Below are positions 17,823 through 26,862 of a DNA stretch of 64,000 nucleotides, piece by piece (position 1 is the first letter of the stretch; each line of letters begins with the position of its first letter). The notes under the pieces were generated by a model that was not told where the DNA came from, ran no database searches, and was given only the letters and a program-made list of their open reading frames with translations. Source of the DNA: Crocinitomicaceae bacterium (GTDB lineage Bacteria; Bacteroidota; Bacteroidia; Flavobacteriales_D; Crocinitomicaceae); contig JAGQYP010000009.1 of the NCBI GenBank assembly GCA_020436025.1, positions 1 through 64,000 on the forward strand, given 5' to 3'. The position numbers and the translations under genes were made by a program.

Positions 17823-20525
17823 TTGAAAAAAGGATTTCAAATACTTGCGGCTTTTACCTTTCTACTTGGGTTGATTTGGGCTTGTTCTACCGAGAAGAAT
17901 ACCTTCATGAACAGAACATTCCACAATTTAAATTCAAAGTATAACGGACTTTTTAATGCGAATGAGATTTATAATGAATCCATGAACATGTTCGCGGAGA
18001 GGTACAAGGATAATTATGAGGAAATCCTTCCCCTTGAAATTTATCCAAATTTAGAAGAATCCAAGGGCTTTAAATCCGATATGGATACAGTAATTGGAAA
18101 GTGCGAAAATGTCATCGCCAAACATTCCATGCCGAATCCTTATTTAGCTGCCAAATCCAAAGAAGATGAATATTGTGTTTGGATTGATGAAACCTGGCTT
18201 CAAATTTCCAAATCCCATTTTGTTTTAAGAGAATATGGCGAAGCAATGGATAAATTCGAATTCGTTGCAAATTTCTACAAAGGAGATAAATCCTCTTATG
18301 AAGCGAAAATTTGGATGACCAAACTCCATGTGATAAACAGAGAATTCCCTCAAGCAAAAATCATTTTGAAGGAATTGGAAGACATGATCGAAAGACAGGA
18401 GGAAGCGAAAAAAGAGAAAAAGGATAATTCAAGTAAGAAAAAACCAAGCAGTAAAAGAGGTCGTGCCGCAGCAAAGAAAAAAGCAAAAGAGGAAAAGAAA
18501 AACGAGCCGGATCCATTTCCTACAAAATTGATGGATGATTTTTATCTCGCTAAAGCCAATTACGATTTGGCAAAAGAAGATCTAGAAGGCGCTGCTGAAA
18601 ACATTGAAAAAGCTTTAGAATTCAAGGTAAATAGTAAAAGAAAGGCAAGATACTATTATATCCTAGGACAGATTCACCAACGTTTGGGGAACTCAGATAA
18701 GGCAGTGGATAGCTATACAAAATGTCTGAAAAAGAACGCTAATTATACCATGCAGTTCTACGCGAAGATTAATCGAGCATTGGCTTCTGGTTCTGCTTCA
18801 GGAGAAAAATTGAAGAAAGGACTGAAAAAAATGCTCAAGGATGAGAAAAACAATGAGTTTCAGGACCAAATTTACTTCGCTCTTGCAAATATTGCCTTTA
18901 AGGAATACAATGACTCCTTAGGAATCGATTATTTGGAACAGTCGATCGAATCATCTATCAACAACAATCGACAATTGGCTAAAAGTCATATCAAATTGGG
19001 GGATGTGTATTTTACAAAGAAAGAGTTTGTAAAAGCTCAGGAAAATTACGCTTCAGCTGCAGATGTTATGCCGGAAGATTATCCAAATTATGAAGGAATT
19101 AAAAACAAAGCAGAGGGATTATCTGAATTGGTTACCAATATCAAAATGGTTCAATTGGAAGACAGCCTTCAGATGATTGCAGGTTTGGATGAAAACCAAA
19201 GAATCAAGTTTCTTGAAAAAGTGATTAAAGACATCGAAGAACAAGAAAGAATTAAAAAAGAAGAGGAAAAACAGAAGCTCTTAGAAATGCAACAAAAAAA
19301 TTCTTTTGTGCAATCCAATAATAATTCTGGAAAATTCTGGGTGTACAATGCTAAACTTAGAGCGGATGGATTGCAAGATTTTAGAAAGAACTGGGGAAAT
19401 CGTGACCTGGAAGACAACTGGAGGCGTTCCAATAAATCTACTATTAAAACAGATCTTGGAAACGAAGATATTGTTGAGGATACGGATACAACGGTTCAAA
19501 AAAAGGATTCCTTAACGGTGGATCAACTTTTAGCAGATGTACCCTTGACAAAAGCAGCTATAGATTCTTCCAACAATCGGATTATCAATGCACTCTATAA
19601 CCTTGGAAATATCTATAAAAATGATCTGTTTGAAGAAAAACTGGCCATTAATAGTTTCAAAGATATCATGGATCGAAAGATTCCACATGAATTAGTTCTG
19701 CCCGCTGCGTATCAATTATATCGTATCTATGATGCAAAGGGGAATCCGGCCAAAGAAGAATACAAGAATTATATATTAAACAACTATCCAAATTCCGATT
19801 ATGCGAATGTCATTCGAGATCCAAATTATTTCAAGGATAAAGAGTTGAAAGCCAATGAAGATGAAAAGGAGTATTCAGATTTAGTTGAAAGATATCGCAA
19901 TAGCATGTATGGTTTGGTCATTGCTAAATGCAACAAAGTAATCGCTACAGACACAACCAATATCTATTTACCTAAATATTACCTTCTGAAAGCCTTTGCC
20001 ATTGGTAAGACAAGTCAAAACACGGAATCTTCCTTACGTTCACCATTGGAGGAATTGATTGCAAAATTCCCGGGTACTCCTGAAGCCAAACAAGCCCAAA
20101 CGCTCATCGATAGAATGTCGAAGAGAAAAGAGATTGAAGAAAAGAATGCTGCCATTAAATCTACCATGGTTTACGATGAAGAAATGGATCAAATCCAGTA
20201 TTTCATGATCGTTAGTTTTGATGAAATTGACGATAACGAAATGAAGATTAAACTTTCTAACTTCAATAAAGAGTTTTTTAGAGGCCTTGAATTGAAGGTA
20301 ACCTCTTCCATTCTAACGGGTAGTAAACAAATCTATCTGGTATCAAGTTTTGAGACGGTTGCAAAGGCCATGGATTTCTATGAAACTTTTGTTTTGGATA
20401 AAAAGTACTTCCCTTTTAAAACTGAGTTTGATTTCTTTGTTATCTCTAAATCCAACTTTACAAAACTATATGTAGACAAGGATGTAAAACACTACTTGGA
20501 GTTTTTCAATAAAATGTACAAGTAA
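17823..20525 (+). CDS. sprE: T9SS lipoprotein SprE/PorW, TPR protein
   Basis: 900 residues, typical of SprE/PorW. The start is a TTG: the codon before it is a stop (TAG), and the next Met is 28 residues in, past the lipobox IWACS (Cys21). The N-terminal NRTFHNLNSKYNGLFNANE and YNESM motifs are hallmarks of this family. TPR repeats fill ~130-480, interrupted by a Lys-rich segment (~185-225); a second set lies at ~580-760, and a C-terminal alpha/beta domain ends near EFFNKMYK. The protein is part of the periplasmic side of the type IX secretion machinery and is needed for gliding in Flavobacterium. The downstream bactofilin and ATP synthase neighbourhood is common in Flavobacteriales. Confidence 0.9.
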   Translation: MKKGFQILAAFTFLLGLIWACSTEKNTFMNRTFHNLNSKYNGLFNANEIYNESMNMFAERYKDNYEEILPLEIYPNLEESKGFKSDMDTVIGKCENVIAKHSMPNPYLAAKSKEDEYCVWIDETWLQISKSHFVLREYGEAMDKFEFVANFYKGDKSSYEAKIWMTKLHVINREFPQAKIILKELEDMIERQEEAKKEKKDNSSKKKPSSKRGRAAAKKKAKEEKKNEPDPFPTKLMDDFYLAKANYDLAKEDLEGAAENIEKALEFKVNSKRKARYYYILGQIHQRLGNSDKAVDSYTKCLKKNANYTMQFYAKINRALASGSASGEKLKKGLKKMLKDEKNNEFQDQIYFALANIAFKEYNDSLGIDYLEQSIESSINNNRQLAKSHIKLGDVYFTKKEFVKAQENYASAADVMPEDYPNYEGIKNKAEGLSELVTNIKMVQLEDSLQMIAGLDENQRIKFLEKVIKDIEEQERIKKEEEKQKLLEMQQKNSFVQSNNNSGKFWVYNAKLRADGLQDFRKNWGNRDLEDNWRRSNKSTIKTDLGNEDIVEDTDTTVQKKDSLTVDQLLADVPLTKAAIDSSNNRIINALYNLGNIYKNDLFEEKLAINSFKDIMDRKIPHELVLPAAYQLYRIYDAKGNPAKEEYKNYILNNYPNSDYANVIRDPNYFKDKELKANEDEKEYSDLVERYRNSMYGLVIAKCNKVIATDTTNIYLPKYYLLKAFAIGKTSQNTESSLRSPLEELIAKFPGTPEAKQAQTLIDRMSKRKEIEEKNAAIKSTMVYDEEMDQIQYFMIVSFDEIDDNEMKIKLSNFNKEFFRGLELKVTSSILTGSKQIYLVSSFETVAKAMDFYETFVLDKKYFPFKTEFDFFVISKSNFTKLYVDKDVKHYLEFFNKMYK

Positions 20526-20630
20526 GTAAAAACACCTAATTCGTCGAGTTTTAAGCTTTGTTTAGATAATAAATTTTTCTTTCCATTAAAAATGCCCTAC
20601 TTTTACTTAACTAATTAAAAGTGAGAGGAA

Positions 20631-21065
20631 ATGTTTAAAGGAGGAAATCAAGTAAAACCCTCAGATAACAATTCTCCCGACCGACTAAACAGAATCGTTG
20701 AGGGGACTGAGGTGACTGGAAATATCAAAACGGAAAGCAATATCCGTATTGATGGTATTCTGAATGGAAACTTGCACACTAGTGGAAGATTAGTTATTGG
20801 ACCTTCCGGTTTTATCAAAGGAGAAATCACATGTGGTAACGCCGATGTGGAAGGAACAATTGAAGGGAATATCCATGTTTCAAATATTTTAACGCTTCGA
20901 TCATCAGCTAAAGTTCAAGGAAACATAGTTACTGGAAAGATTGTCATCGAAAACGGTGCTGATTTTGACGGAAACTGCAGAATGGCCAATGGCAAGGATG
21001 TTTCGGAACTGGCTAAGGATCTTCCAGAATTAGAAACAGAGGAAGAACCATCCGTAGTGTATTAA
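20631..21065 (+). CDS. Bactofilin (polymer-forming cytoskeletal protein)
   Basis: 144 residues. The central region (~20-115) is a right-handed beta-helix of short hydrophobic turns: GTEVTGNIKTESNIRIDG, LHTSGRLVIGPSGFIKG, ADVEGTIEGNIHVS, SAKVQGNIVTGKIVIENGA. The flanks are polar and probably disordered, as in other bactofilins. These proteins self-assemble into nucleotide-free filaments at the inner membrane and affect cell shape or envelope growth. It ends 20 nt before atpZ, so it may be cotranscribed with the start of the ATP synthase cluster. Confidence 0.93.
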   Translation: MFKGGNQVKPSDNNSPDRLNRIVEGTEVTGNIKTESNIRIDGILNGNLHTSGRLVIGPSGFIKGEITCGNADVEGTIEGNIHVSNILTLRSSAKVQGNIVTGKIVIENGADFDGNCRMANGKDVSELAKDLPELETEEEPSVVY

Positions 21066-21085
21066 ATCAGAGAAAAGTTTTTCAA

Positions 21086-21304
21086 ATGAATAAATGGGTC
21101 CGATTTTCTGGAATGGGATTCCAAATGGGATTGGTTATCTTTCTTGGGGTCTGGGGTGGCTCCAAGTTAGATGAAAAATTCCCCAACGAACACAAACTCT
21201 GGACGATTATTCTATCTTTGCTGTCCGTTTTTATTGCCCTTTATTTGGTCATAAAAGAAGTAAAGAATTTATCCGATAACGATGACAGCGATTCCAAATC
21301 TTAA
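21086..21304 (+). CDS. atpZ: AtpZ/AtpI family protein
   Basis: 72 residues with two membrane helices: FSGMGFQMGLVIFLGVWGG and LWTIILSLLSVFIALYLVI, separated by the short loop SKLDEKFPN with the conserved G-x-x-LD. AtpZ proteins are encoded at the head of atp operons and are linked to magnesium transport or assembly of the ATP synthase. Its end overlaps the next gene by 23 nt. Confidence 0.88.
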   Translation: MNKWVRFSGMGFQMGLVIFLGVWGGSKLDEKFPNEHKLWTIILSLLSVFIALYLVIKEVKNLSDNDDSDSKS

Positions 21305-21662
21305 GAGTTTTTTTTCCATATTTTTAGTGTTGATAGGTATGAATATGGCAGTATTCGATAGTTTGCCATTAAAATATCAGCAATATGAAATCATATACGC
21401 TCATATAGGTCTTTTTCTTGCTGCATTGCTTCTAGATTTTTTGTTGAATCGAGTAAAAAAGATCGATAATACACAATTAGGTAAAACTTTCCTCGCATTT
21501 TCTACATTTAAAATTATTGGAGGTTTTTTATTTCTTTCGCCATGGTTTCTTCATAAAAGCGATTTGACGATGCCATTTATTGTTGAATTTTTTGTAGTTT
21601 ATTTCCTTTATTTGACTGCGGAAGTACTAATTTTTATTCGATTTTATTTGTCGAAACTTTAG
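21282..21662 (+). CDS. Four-helix membrane protein, AtpI-like
   Basis: 126 residues with four hydrophobic stretches (SFFSIFLVLIGMNMAVF, IIYAHIGLFLAALLLDFLL, FLAFSTFKIIGGFLFLSPW, PFIVEFFVVYFLYLTAEVLIF). Size, topology and position between atpZ and atpB fit an ATP synthase I-like assembly protein, which in other bacteria helps c-ring formation, but no sequence signature proves it. The start lies inside atpZ (23-nt overlap), suggesting translational coupling. Confidence 0.7.
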   Translation: MTAIPNLKSFFSIFLVLIGMNMAVFDSLPLKYQQYEIIYAHIGLFLAALLLDFLLNRVKKIDNTQLGKTFLAFSTFKIIGGFLFLSPWFLHKSDLTMPFIVEFFVVYFLYLTAEVLIFIRFYLSKL

Positions 21663-21767
21663 ACCTGTTAATCTATGATTTTCATCGAGTTATCGTAGGG
21701 TTAATTTTTCTTTCACATTTTCTTCATTTTCTTCAGTTTTTTCTCAGGTTAATATCCATTAATTATA

Positions 21768-21775
21768 TACCTTTG
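21768..21775 (+). promoter_or_regulatory. Candidate -7 box for atpB
   Basis: TACCTTTG, exact TAnnTTTG, 40 nt before the atpB ATG in a 153-nt gap; suggests a separate promoter for atpBEFHAG. No clear -33 TTG. Confidence 0.45.
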
Positions 21776-21815
21776 CCCGAAATTTTTGAGAGGACATTAA
21801 TACAAATATTTAAAA

Positions 21816-22919
21816 ATGACCTTAAATACATTAATAAACAGACTATTACTTTCATTTGTTGCCTTCGGTTTTTCATTGGGTCTTTTTGCCTCTGAAGAAG
21901 GGCATGGAGAGAAAAAGGAGAAAGAAGAGTTTAATCTTACTGAATATGCTCTTCACCACGTTAAAGATTCGTATGGATATCATCTTTTAGGAGATGGGGA
22001 GGATGCAGTAACATTGCCTCTACCGGTAATTTTGTGGACAGATAATGGATTAGTTGTTTTTTCTTCTTCTGAATTTCACCATGATCATCATGGTCATCAT
22101 GTCGTAGAAAAGAACGGGATGAAGTTCGTGAATTATCACGAAAAAGTTTATCAATTAAAGGATGGTGAGTCTCACTTGAAGACTAAAATGAATAAAGAAT
22201 CTGGACAAATGGAGGTTTCCAACGCCGTTAGACCTCTAGATTTTTCAATCACAAAAAATGTCTTCACCTTGTTTGTTTTGGCAATATTAATTTTACTGAT
22301 CTTTACAAGTGTTGCTAAATCTTACAAGAAGAATCCAAATGCACCAAAAGGTTTGGCAGGATGGATGGAGCCTTTGATTGTTTTTGTTAGAGATGATATT
22401 GCAATTCCAAATATTGGGCATAAATACGCGAAGTTTATGCCTTATCTGTTGACGGTATTCTTCTTTATTTGGATTGGAAACATTCTTGGTTTACTTCCAT
22501 TTATTTCAAATCCAAATTTAACCGGATCATTTACGGTAGCCTTAACTTTAGCTTTGTTTACATTAATTATTCTATTGATCAATGCAAACAAAGGATATTG
22601 GAGCCACATTTTCATGCCTCCAGGGATGCCTAAAATTTTATGGTTGATTTTGGTGCCAATTGAATTTGCTGGTGTTTTTATTAAAGCAGGTGCCTTAACG
22701 ATTCGTTTGTTTGCGAATATTACAGCAGGACATATTATTGTGATTTCTTTGGTAGGAATCATTTTTATAAAAGGAAATATAGCTTGGGCGGGTCTTTCAG
22801 TTCCGATGACATTGTTTATCTCTGTGTTGGAGTTGTTAGTTGCAGCATTACAGGCATATATTTTTACGATGTTATCCGCTCTGTTTATTGGTCAGGCAGT
22901 GGAAGATGCGCATCACTAG
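21816..22919 (+). CDS. atpB: ATP synthase subunit a
   Basis: 367 residues, longer than the ~270 of E. coli because of an N-terminal extension typical of Bacteroidota: a signal-like segment (LLLSFVAFGFSLGLFA), then ~120 soluble residues with a His-rich patch (HHDHHGHH near 89-96). Membrane helices start near 145. The proton-path Arg is Arg297 in TIRLFANITAGH; the last helices carry ELLVAALQAYIFTMLSALFIG. Subunit a forms the half-channels against the c-ring. The first gene of the operon atpBEFHAG. Confidence 0.95.
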   Translation: MTLNTLINRLLLSFVAFGFSLGLFASEEGHGEKKEKEEFNLTEYALHHVKDSYGYHLLGDGEDAVTLPLPVILWTDNGLVVFSSSEFHHDHHGHHVVEKNGMKFVNYHEKVYQLKDGESHLKTKMNKESGQMEVSNAVRPLDFSITKNVFTLFVLAILILLIFTSVAKSYKKNPNAPKGLAGWMEPLIVFVRDDIAIPNIGHKYAKFMPYLLTVFFFIWIGNILGLLPFISNPNLTGSFTVALTLALFTLIILLINANKGYWSHIFMPPGMPKILWLILVPIEFAGVFIKAGALTIRLFANITAGHIIVISLVGIIFIKGNIAWAGLSVPMTLFISVLELLVAALQAYIFTMLSALFIGQAVEDAHH

Positions 22920-22957
22920 TTAAGTAAATTAATTAATAATCTATAATAAGTTAAATT

Positions 22958-23152
22958 ATGGGAGGAATAGGAGCTGGACTAGCTGTAATTGGAGCAGGTC
23001 TTGGAATCGGAAGAATTGGTGGATCTGCGATGGATGCTATCGCAAGACAACCAGAAGCTCATGGTAAAATTCAATCAACAATGATTATCGCTGCGGCACT
23101 TGTAGAAGGTGTTGCACTTTTCGGTGTGGTTGTTGCCATGATCTCAAAATAA
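22958..23152 (+). CDS. atpE: ATP synthase subunit c
   Basis: 64 residues forming a two-helix hairpin: glycine-rich helix 1 (GAGLAVIGAGLGIGRIGG), polar loop RQPEAHGK, helix 2 with the ion-carrying Glu50 in AALVEGVALFG. The residues after Glu50 are hydrophobic, without the Ser/Thr ligands of sodium-type rings, so proton coupling is expected. The protein is short because the region before the first glycine-rich helix is minimal. A strong hairpin with a T-run follows the gene. Confidence 0.95.
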   Translation: MGGIGAGLAVIGAGLGIGRIGGSAMDAIARQPEAHGKIQSTMIIAAALVEGVALFGVVVAMISK

Positions 23153-23164
23153 TTCGAAGAAAGT

Positions 23165-23197
23165 GTTGCAGGGATTGCCTGCAACCTTCTTTTTTAA
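23165..23197 (+). terminator. Terminator-like hairpin between atpE and atpF
   Basis: Perfect 8-bp stem GTTGCAGG / CCTGCAAC with loop GATTG, followed by CTTCTTTTTT. It lies inside the operon, so it probably acts as a partial terminator or as an mRNA 3'-end protector favouring atpE. Confidence 0.75.
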
Positions 23198-23230
23198 TTT
23201 GATTAATAGATTTATAATAAATAAAGAAAA

Positions 23231-23725
23231 ATGGATTTAGTATTACCTTCAGTAGGATTGATGTTTTGGACAACCCTTGTGTTTGCAATCTTATTGTTTC
23301 TATTAGCTAAATATGCTTGGAAACCAATTCTAGGTGCAGTTAAAGCAAGAGAAGAAAAGATCAATAATGCATTGGAAGCTGCTGAAAAAGCACAAAAAGA
23401 AATGCAGGAATTGCAGTCTAAGAATGAAGATCTTTTGAAAGAAGCTAGAGCAGAAAGAGATACAATGATGAAAGAAGCGAAAGAAACTTCCATCAGACTT
23501 GTCGAAGAAGCTAAAGCAAAATCTAAAGAAGAGGCTGGTAAAATTATCGAGGATGCTCGTAAGTCAATTGAAATGGAAAAGACAGCTGCGATTGCTGAGT
23601 TGAAAGCTCAAGTTGCTTCTATCTCATTGGAGATTGCTGAAAGAATTCTTGAAGGAGAATTAGCTTCAGATTCAAAGCAAAAAGCATTGGCTGATAAATT
23701 GGCTGAGGACATCAATTTAAATTAA
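23231..23725 (+). CDS. atpF: ATP synthase subunit b
   Basis: 164 residues. A single N-terminal membrane helix (LMFWTTLVFAILLFLLAKYAW, ~10-30) followed by the W-KPIL motif and a long charged coiled coil (AREEKINNALEAAEKA to the end). Forms the peripheral stalk linking the membrane part to F1. The gene is 7 nt before atpH. Confidence 0.95.
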   Translation: MDLVLPSVGLMFWTTLVFAILLFLLAKYAWKPILGAVKAREEKINNALEAAEKAQKEMQELQSKNEDLLKEARAERDTMMKEAKETSIRLVEEAKAKSKEEAGKIIEDARKSIEMEKTAAIAELKAQVASISLEIAERILEGELASDSKQKALADKLAEDINLN

Positions 23726-23732
23726 TCAAGAG

Positions 23733-24269
23733 ATGAAAGGAACAAAAGTAGCTTCACGTTTTGCCAAATCTCTTTTGGAACTTGCTATCGAACAAAAATC
23801 GGAAGACAAGGTGCTAAAAGACATGGAGTTGGTAGACGAGTTATGCGAAGAATCTAAGGATTTCAATAACCTTTTGAAAAATCCTATCATCAATGCTTCT
23901 AAGAAGATCGCAATTACAGATACGATCTTCAAAGGTAAAATTGAAAAGATCTCGGATAATTTCATCAATTTGATCATCAAACACAACAGAGAGCTGTATT
24001 TGGAAGAGATTGCAGAATCTTACATTCTTCAATACAAAGAATACAAAGGAATTATCGATGTTGAGGTGATTTCGGCGATCAAATTAGATAAGAAAACAAT
24101 GGACTCCGTAATGGAGAAAGTAAAGGCAAAATACTCGGGTACTTTTAATATAAAAGAAACGGTCAATAAAGACGTGATTGGTGGATTTATTTTAAGAGTG
24201 GGTCACGAACAGATCGACATGAGTATTGCGAGAAAGATTAATGATTATAAACATATATTATTACAGTAG
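23733..24269 (+). CDS. atpH: ATP synthase subunit delta
   Basis: 178 residues, the normal length. N-terminal helical bundle (VASRFAKSLLELAIEQ, NLLKNPIINASKK) and a C-terminal beta part with VNKDVIGGFILRVGHEQID, the conserved delta signature. It joins the peripheral stalk to the top of the alpha/beta ring. Confidence 0.95.
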   Translation: MKGTKVASRFAKSLLELAIEQKSEDKVLKDMELVDELCEESKDFNNLLKNPIINASKKIAITDTIFKGKIEKISDNFINLIIKHNRELYLEEIAESYILQYKEYKGIIDVEVISAIKLDKKTMDSVMEKVKAKYSGTFNIKETVNKDVIGGFILRVGHEQIDMSIARKINDYKHILLQ

Positions 24270-24304
24270 TCTGGTTAGCAGACTCAAATTTTAAAACTTA
24301 AGTT

Positions 24305-25885
24305 ATGGCTGATATCAAACCAGCAGAAGTTTCTGCAATTTTAAGAGAACAGCTTTCAGGATTCAAATCTGAATCAGAATTAGAAGAAGTAGGTACTGTA
24401 CTTCAAGTAGGGGATGGTGTTGCCAGAATCTATGGTCTTAATGGCGTAGGTTATGGTGAGTTGATTGAATTCGATGGAGGTATCGAAGGAATCGCACTTA
24501 ACCTTGAAGAAGATAATGTAGGTGCGGTACTTCTTGGTTCGTCTGAAGTCGTGAAGGAAGGTTCTACTGTTAAAAGAACAAAAAGAATTGCATCGATCAA
24601 TGTTGGAGAAGGTGTAGTTGGTAGAGTAGTAAATACTTTGGGTGAACCAATCGATGGTAAAGGTCCAATTCAAGGTGAAACTTACGAAATGCCTATCGAA
24701 AGAAAAGCTCCTTCTGTAATCTACAGACAACCGGTAAACGAACCTCTTCAAACAGGTATCAAGGCGGTTGACTCAATGATTCCAATTGGTAGAGGTCAGC
24801 GTGAGTTGGTAATTGGTGATAGACAAACTGGTAAAACAACGGTTTGTATCGATACTATTATCAATCAGAAAGAATTTTATGATGCAGGTGAGCCTGTATA
24901 TTGTATCTATGTGGCTATAGGACAAAAAGCTTCTACAGTTGCGGGAATTACTAAGAAATTAGAAGAAGCTGGTGCAATGGCTTATACAACTGTTGTTGCT
25001 GCAAATGCTTCTGACCCTGCTCCAATGCAGTTCTACGCTCCTTTCTCAGGTGCTGCGATCGGTGAGTATTTTAGAGATACTGGTAGACCAGCTTTGATCA
25101 TTTATGATGATTTATCTAAGCAAGCGGTTGCGTATAGAGAGGTTTCACTTCTTTTAAGAAGACCTCCAGGACGTGAGGCTTACCCTGGTGATGTATTCTA
25201 CTTACACTCAAGATTGTTAGAAAGAGCTGCGAAAGTGATCAACTCTGATGATATCGCTGGTCAAATGAACGACCTTCCTGAGTCTTTGAAAGGAAAAGTA
25301 AAAGGTGGAGGATCTTTAACTGCACTTCCAATCATTGAAACTCAAGCGGGAGACGTTTCAGCTTATATTCCAACAAACGTAATTTCGATTACAGATGGTC
25401 AGATTTTCTTGGAGTCTAACTTGTTTAACGCAGGTGTGAGACCAGCGATTAACGTAGGTATCTCGGTATCTCGTGTTGGTGGATCTGCTCAGATTAAGTC
25501 GATGAAGAAGGTTGCTGGTACTTTGAAATTAGATCAAGCACAGTATAGAGAGCTTGAAGCTTTCGCTAAGTTTGGTTCTGATTTGGATGCAGCTACTAAG
25601 TCGATCTTGGATAAAGGTGCTAAAAACGTGGAAATCCTTAAGCAAAAAGAAGGAGATCCATATACAGTAGAAAATCAGATTGCGATCATTTACGCTGGTA
25701 CTAAAGGTCTTTTAGGAAAAGTTCCAGTAGCGAAAGTAAAAGAATTTGAAGCTGAATTCTTACACTTCTTGAACGCAAAACACAGAGATACTTTGGATCA
25801 GTTGAAAGCTGGTAAATATACTGATGAGCAAACTTCAGTATTGGAAAAAGTAGCTCTTGAAATTGCTGATAAATACGGAAATTAA
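24305..25885 (+). CDS. atpA: ATP synthase subunit alpha
   Basis: 526 residues. Walker A GDRQTGKT at 171-178 (Lys177), the family signature [17 protein letters not shown], and [25 protein letters not shown] with the structural Walker B region. Non-catalytic nucleotide-binding subunit of F1. Codon use is more biased (AGA for Arg, many GGT and GCT) than in neighbours, consistent with high expression. A short hairpin follows before atpG. Confidence 0.97.
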   Translation: MADIKPAEVSAILREQLSGFKSESELEEVGTVLQVGDGVARIYGLNGVGYGELIEFDGGIEGIALNLEEDNVGAVLLGSSEVVKEGSTVKRTKRIASINVGEGVVGRVVNTLGEPIDGKGPIQGETYEMPIERKAPSVIYRQPVNEPLQTGIKAVDSMIPIGRGQRELVIGDRQTGKTTVCIDTIINQKEFYDAGEPVYCIYVAIGQKASTVAGITKKLEEAGAMAYTTVVAANASDPAPMQFYAPFSGAAIGEYFRDTGRPALIIYDDLSKQAVAYREVSLLLRRPPGREAYPGDVFYLHSRLLERAAKVINSDDIAGQMNDLPESLKGKVKGGGSLTALPIIETQAGDVSAYIPTNVISITDGQIFLESNLFNAGVRPAINVGISVSRVGGSAQIKSMKKVAGTLKLDQAQYRELEAFAKFGSDLDAATKSILDKGAKNVEILKQKEGDPYTVENQIAIIYAGTKGLLGKVPVAKVKEFEAEFLHFLNAKHRDTLDQLKAGKYTDEQTSVLEKVALEIADKYGN

Positions 25886-25896
25886 TAAGATTAAAT

Positions 25897-25918
25897 GAGC
25901 GTTTTCGGACGCTCTTTT
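25897..25918 (+). terminator. Terminator-like hairpin between atpA and atpG
   Basis: Stem GAGCGT / ACGCTC, loop TTTCGG, then TTTT. Weak as a terminator; likely partial or for mRNA processing within the operon. Confidence 0.55.
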
Positions 25919-25938
25919 AAAACAACTTATAAAGAAAG

Positions 25939-26808
25939 ATGGCAAATCTTAAAGAAATAAGAAGCAGAATTACCTCAGTAGCTTCAACTATGCAGATCAC
26001 TTCAGCAATGAAGATGGTATCTGCTGCTAAGTTGAAAAAAGCACAGGATGGGATCACGCAAATGCGTCCTTATTCTGAAAAATTGCAGGAAATTCTGTCT
26101 AATTTGACTTCTTCTCTGGATATGTCTGAGAACCAATACGCTCAGGATCGTGAGGTAAAAAATGTATTGATTGTGGCCGTAACTTCTAACAGAGGTTTGT
26201 GTGGTGGTTTTAACAACAACATCATCAAAGGAACCAATCAGTACATCAAAAACAATCCAAACGAAAATATTCAGGTATTAGGATTAGGAAAGAAGGCTCA
26301 GGATGCTTTCAAAAGAGCAGATTTTTACCATACTGCCTACGGTGAAGATTTGACTAAGGTATACGATGATATCAAATTTGAAAACATTGAACACCTTGGA
26401 GAATACCTAATGGAACAATACAAAGAAGGAAAATTTGATAAGATCTATTTGTTCTACAACAGTTTTAAAAATGCGGCTACACAAGAGGTAAAGAATGAAC
26501 AATTCTTGCCTGTAGAGCAAACTGCAAGTGAAACAAAAACGACATCAATCGACTACATTTTCGAGCCTTCCAAGGAGGAGATTGTGGATGAATTGATTCC
26601 AAAATCATTAAAAACGCAGTTGTACAAGGCAGTGTTGGATTCTTGGGCTTCAGAACACGGAGCAAGGATGACAGCTATGCACAAAGCAACAGATAATGCA
26701 GACGCTTTAAGAAAAGAGTTGACTTTGTCTTACAACAAAGCAAGACAAGCAGCTATTACCAACGAGATCTTGGAGATTGTTGGTGGTGCAGAAGCGCTGA
26801 ACAACTAA
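25939..26808 (+). CDS. atpG: ATP synthase subunit gamma
   Basis: 289 residues. N-terminal coiled coil with LKEIRSRITSVASTMQITSAMKMVSAAKLKKA, central Rossmann-like part with TSNRGLCGGFN, and the C-terminal helix signature SEHGARMTAMHKATDNAD. The rotating central shaft of F1. The operon ends here: the genes for beta (atpD) and epsilon (atpC) are absent, as in most Bacteroidota, where they sit at another locus. Confidence 0.96.
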   Translation: MANLKEIRSRITSVASTMQITSAMKMVSAAKLKKAQDGITQMRPYSEKLQEILSNLTSSLDMSENQYAQDREVKNVLIVAVTSNRGLCGGFNNNIIKGTNQYIKNNPNENIQVLGLGKKAQDAFKRADFYHTAYGEDLTKVYDDIKFENIEHLGEYLMEQYKEGKFDKIYLFYNSFKNAATQEVKNEQFLPVEQTASETKTTSIDYIFEPSKEEIVDELIPKSLKTQLYKAVLDSWASEHGARMTAMHKATDNADALRKELTLSYNKARQAAITNEILEIVGGAEALNN

Positions 26809-26826
26809 TAATATTTGTTTATATTC

Positions 26827-26856
26827 AAACCCAGGCTTTCGAGTCTGGGTTTTTTT
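26827..26856 (+). terminator. Terminator of the atp operon
   Basis: Ten-base-pair stem AAACCCAGGC / GTCTGGGTTT (one G-T pair), loop TTTCGA, then T-run. The next gene's ATG follows 6 nt after the T-run. Confidence 0.9.
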
Positions 26857-26862
26857 GTACCC

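Noticed and set aside
24380-24751. Minus-strand ORF opposite atpA
   Set aside because: Mirror of the strong codon bias of atpA; no signal or domain.
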